NCBI GenBank assembly: GCA_937873255.1
Contig: CALMVM010000167.1
Location: forward strand, 5,521 to 19,044
Direction of reading: 5' to 3'
DNA from: an uncultured Verrucomicrobiota bacterium
GTDB taxonomy: Bacteria; Verrucomicrobiota; Verrucomicrobiia; Chthoniobacterales; SZAS-18
Length of the DNA: 13,524 nt
Shown here: piece after piece, positions 13,507 through 13,524 of the stretch
How the letters are laid out: every line of letters starts with the position of its first letter
Numbering within the stretch: position 1 is the stretch's first letter
Notes under the pieces: model-generated
Told to the model about the DNA's origin: nothing
What the model saw: only the letters and a program-made list of their open reading frames with translations
Databases searched by the model: none
Made by a program: the position numbers and the translations under genes

Positions 13507-13524
13507 GTTAGTCTGGGGTGCCAA

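Noticed and set aside
1..13524. CRISPR array or tandem spacer-like repeats
   Set aside because: No regularly spaced direct repeats were seen anywhere in the window.

Overview
The window is GC-rich bacterial DNA, mostly accessory. It looks like a genomic island or recombination hotspot next to a tRNA gene. The tandem exported beta-helix proteins, the glycosidase remnant, and the scarcity of clear Shine-Dalgarno sequences suggest a Gram-negative such as Verrucomicrobiota. That assignment is inferred from family impressions only and is weak.

Layout. (1) Positions 1-1240, minus strand: two tandem paralogous exported right-handed beta-helix proteins, the second running off the left edge. (2) 1457-2564: a scrapyard of mobile-element remnants. 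It holds an internal slice of a TrwC/TraI-type conjugative relaxase-helicase with Walker A, joined out of frame to the last ~33 codons of a tyrosine recombinase. (3) 2613-4320: an apparently intact integration module. A perfect 12-bp inverted repeat precedes a small HTH (excisionase-like) gene, whose 3' end overlaps a complete tyrosine recombinase on the other strand. A tRNA-Thr(CGT) gene follows. (4) 4443-6086, minus strand: a KgtP-like MFS transporter lacking its N-terminus and carrying two single-base frameshifts, fused to the N-terminal remnant of a NACHT-type NTPase.

(5) 6266-11069, plus strand, is the core of interest: four tightly packed, intact genes. In order they are an alpha/beta hydrolase with a long helical insertion, a caspase-like (C14) protease with a ~400-residue extension, a cytoplasmic-looking subtilisin-like (S8) protease, and a 73-residue protein predicted to have the beta-alpha-beta-beta-alpha-beta pattern of an I9 subtilisin propeptide/inhibitor. 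The first two genes overlap by ATGA. All four lack signal peptides and the catalytic residues are present. The suggested reading is an intracellular proteolytic cascade plus lipase/esterase effector, possibly a suicide or anti-phage system, with the small protein acting in trans as inhibitor or folding chaperone. The function is inferred; the gene content and motifs are read directly.

(6) 11195-12448: another mosaic. A C-terminal fragment of a GH127-type glycosidase (minus) abuts a plus-strand ORF. That ORF starts like the last domain of a DNA polymerase sliding clamp and continues with a Pro/Ala linker, a coiled coil and an unrecognised tail. (7) 12910-13506: a NERD-nuclease-domain protein most like the N-terminus of PglW kinases of BREX type 2, ending much earlier than that family. 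The NACHT remnant, the protease operon and the PglW-like NERD gene, together with integrase and relaxase pieces, make a defence-island context plausible.
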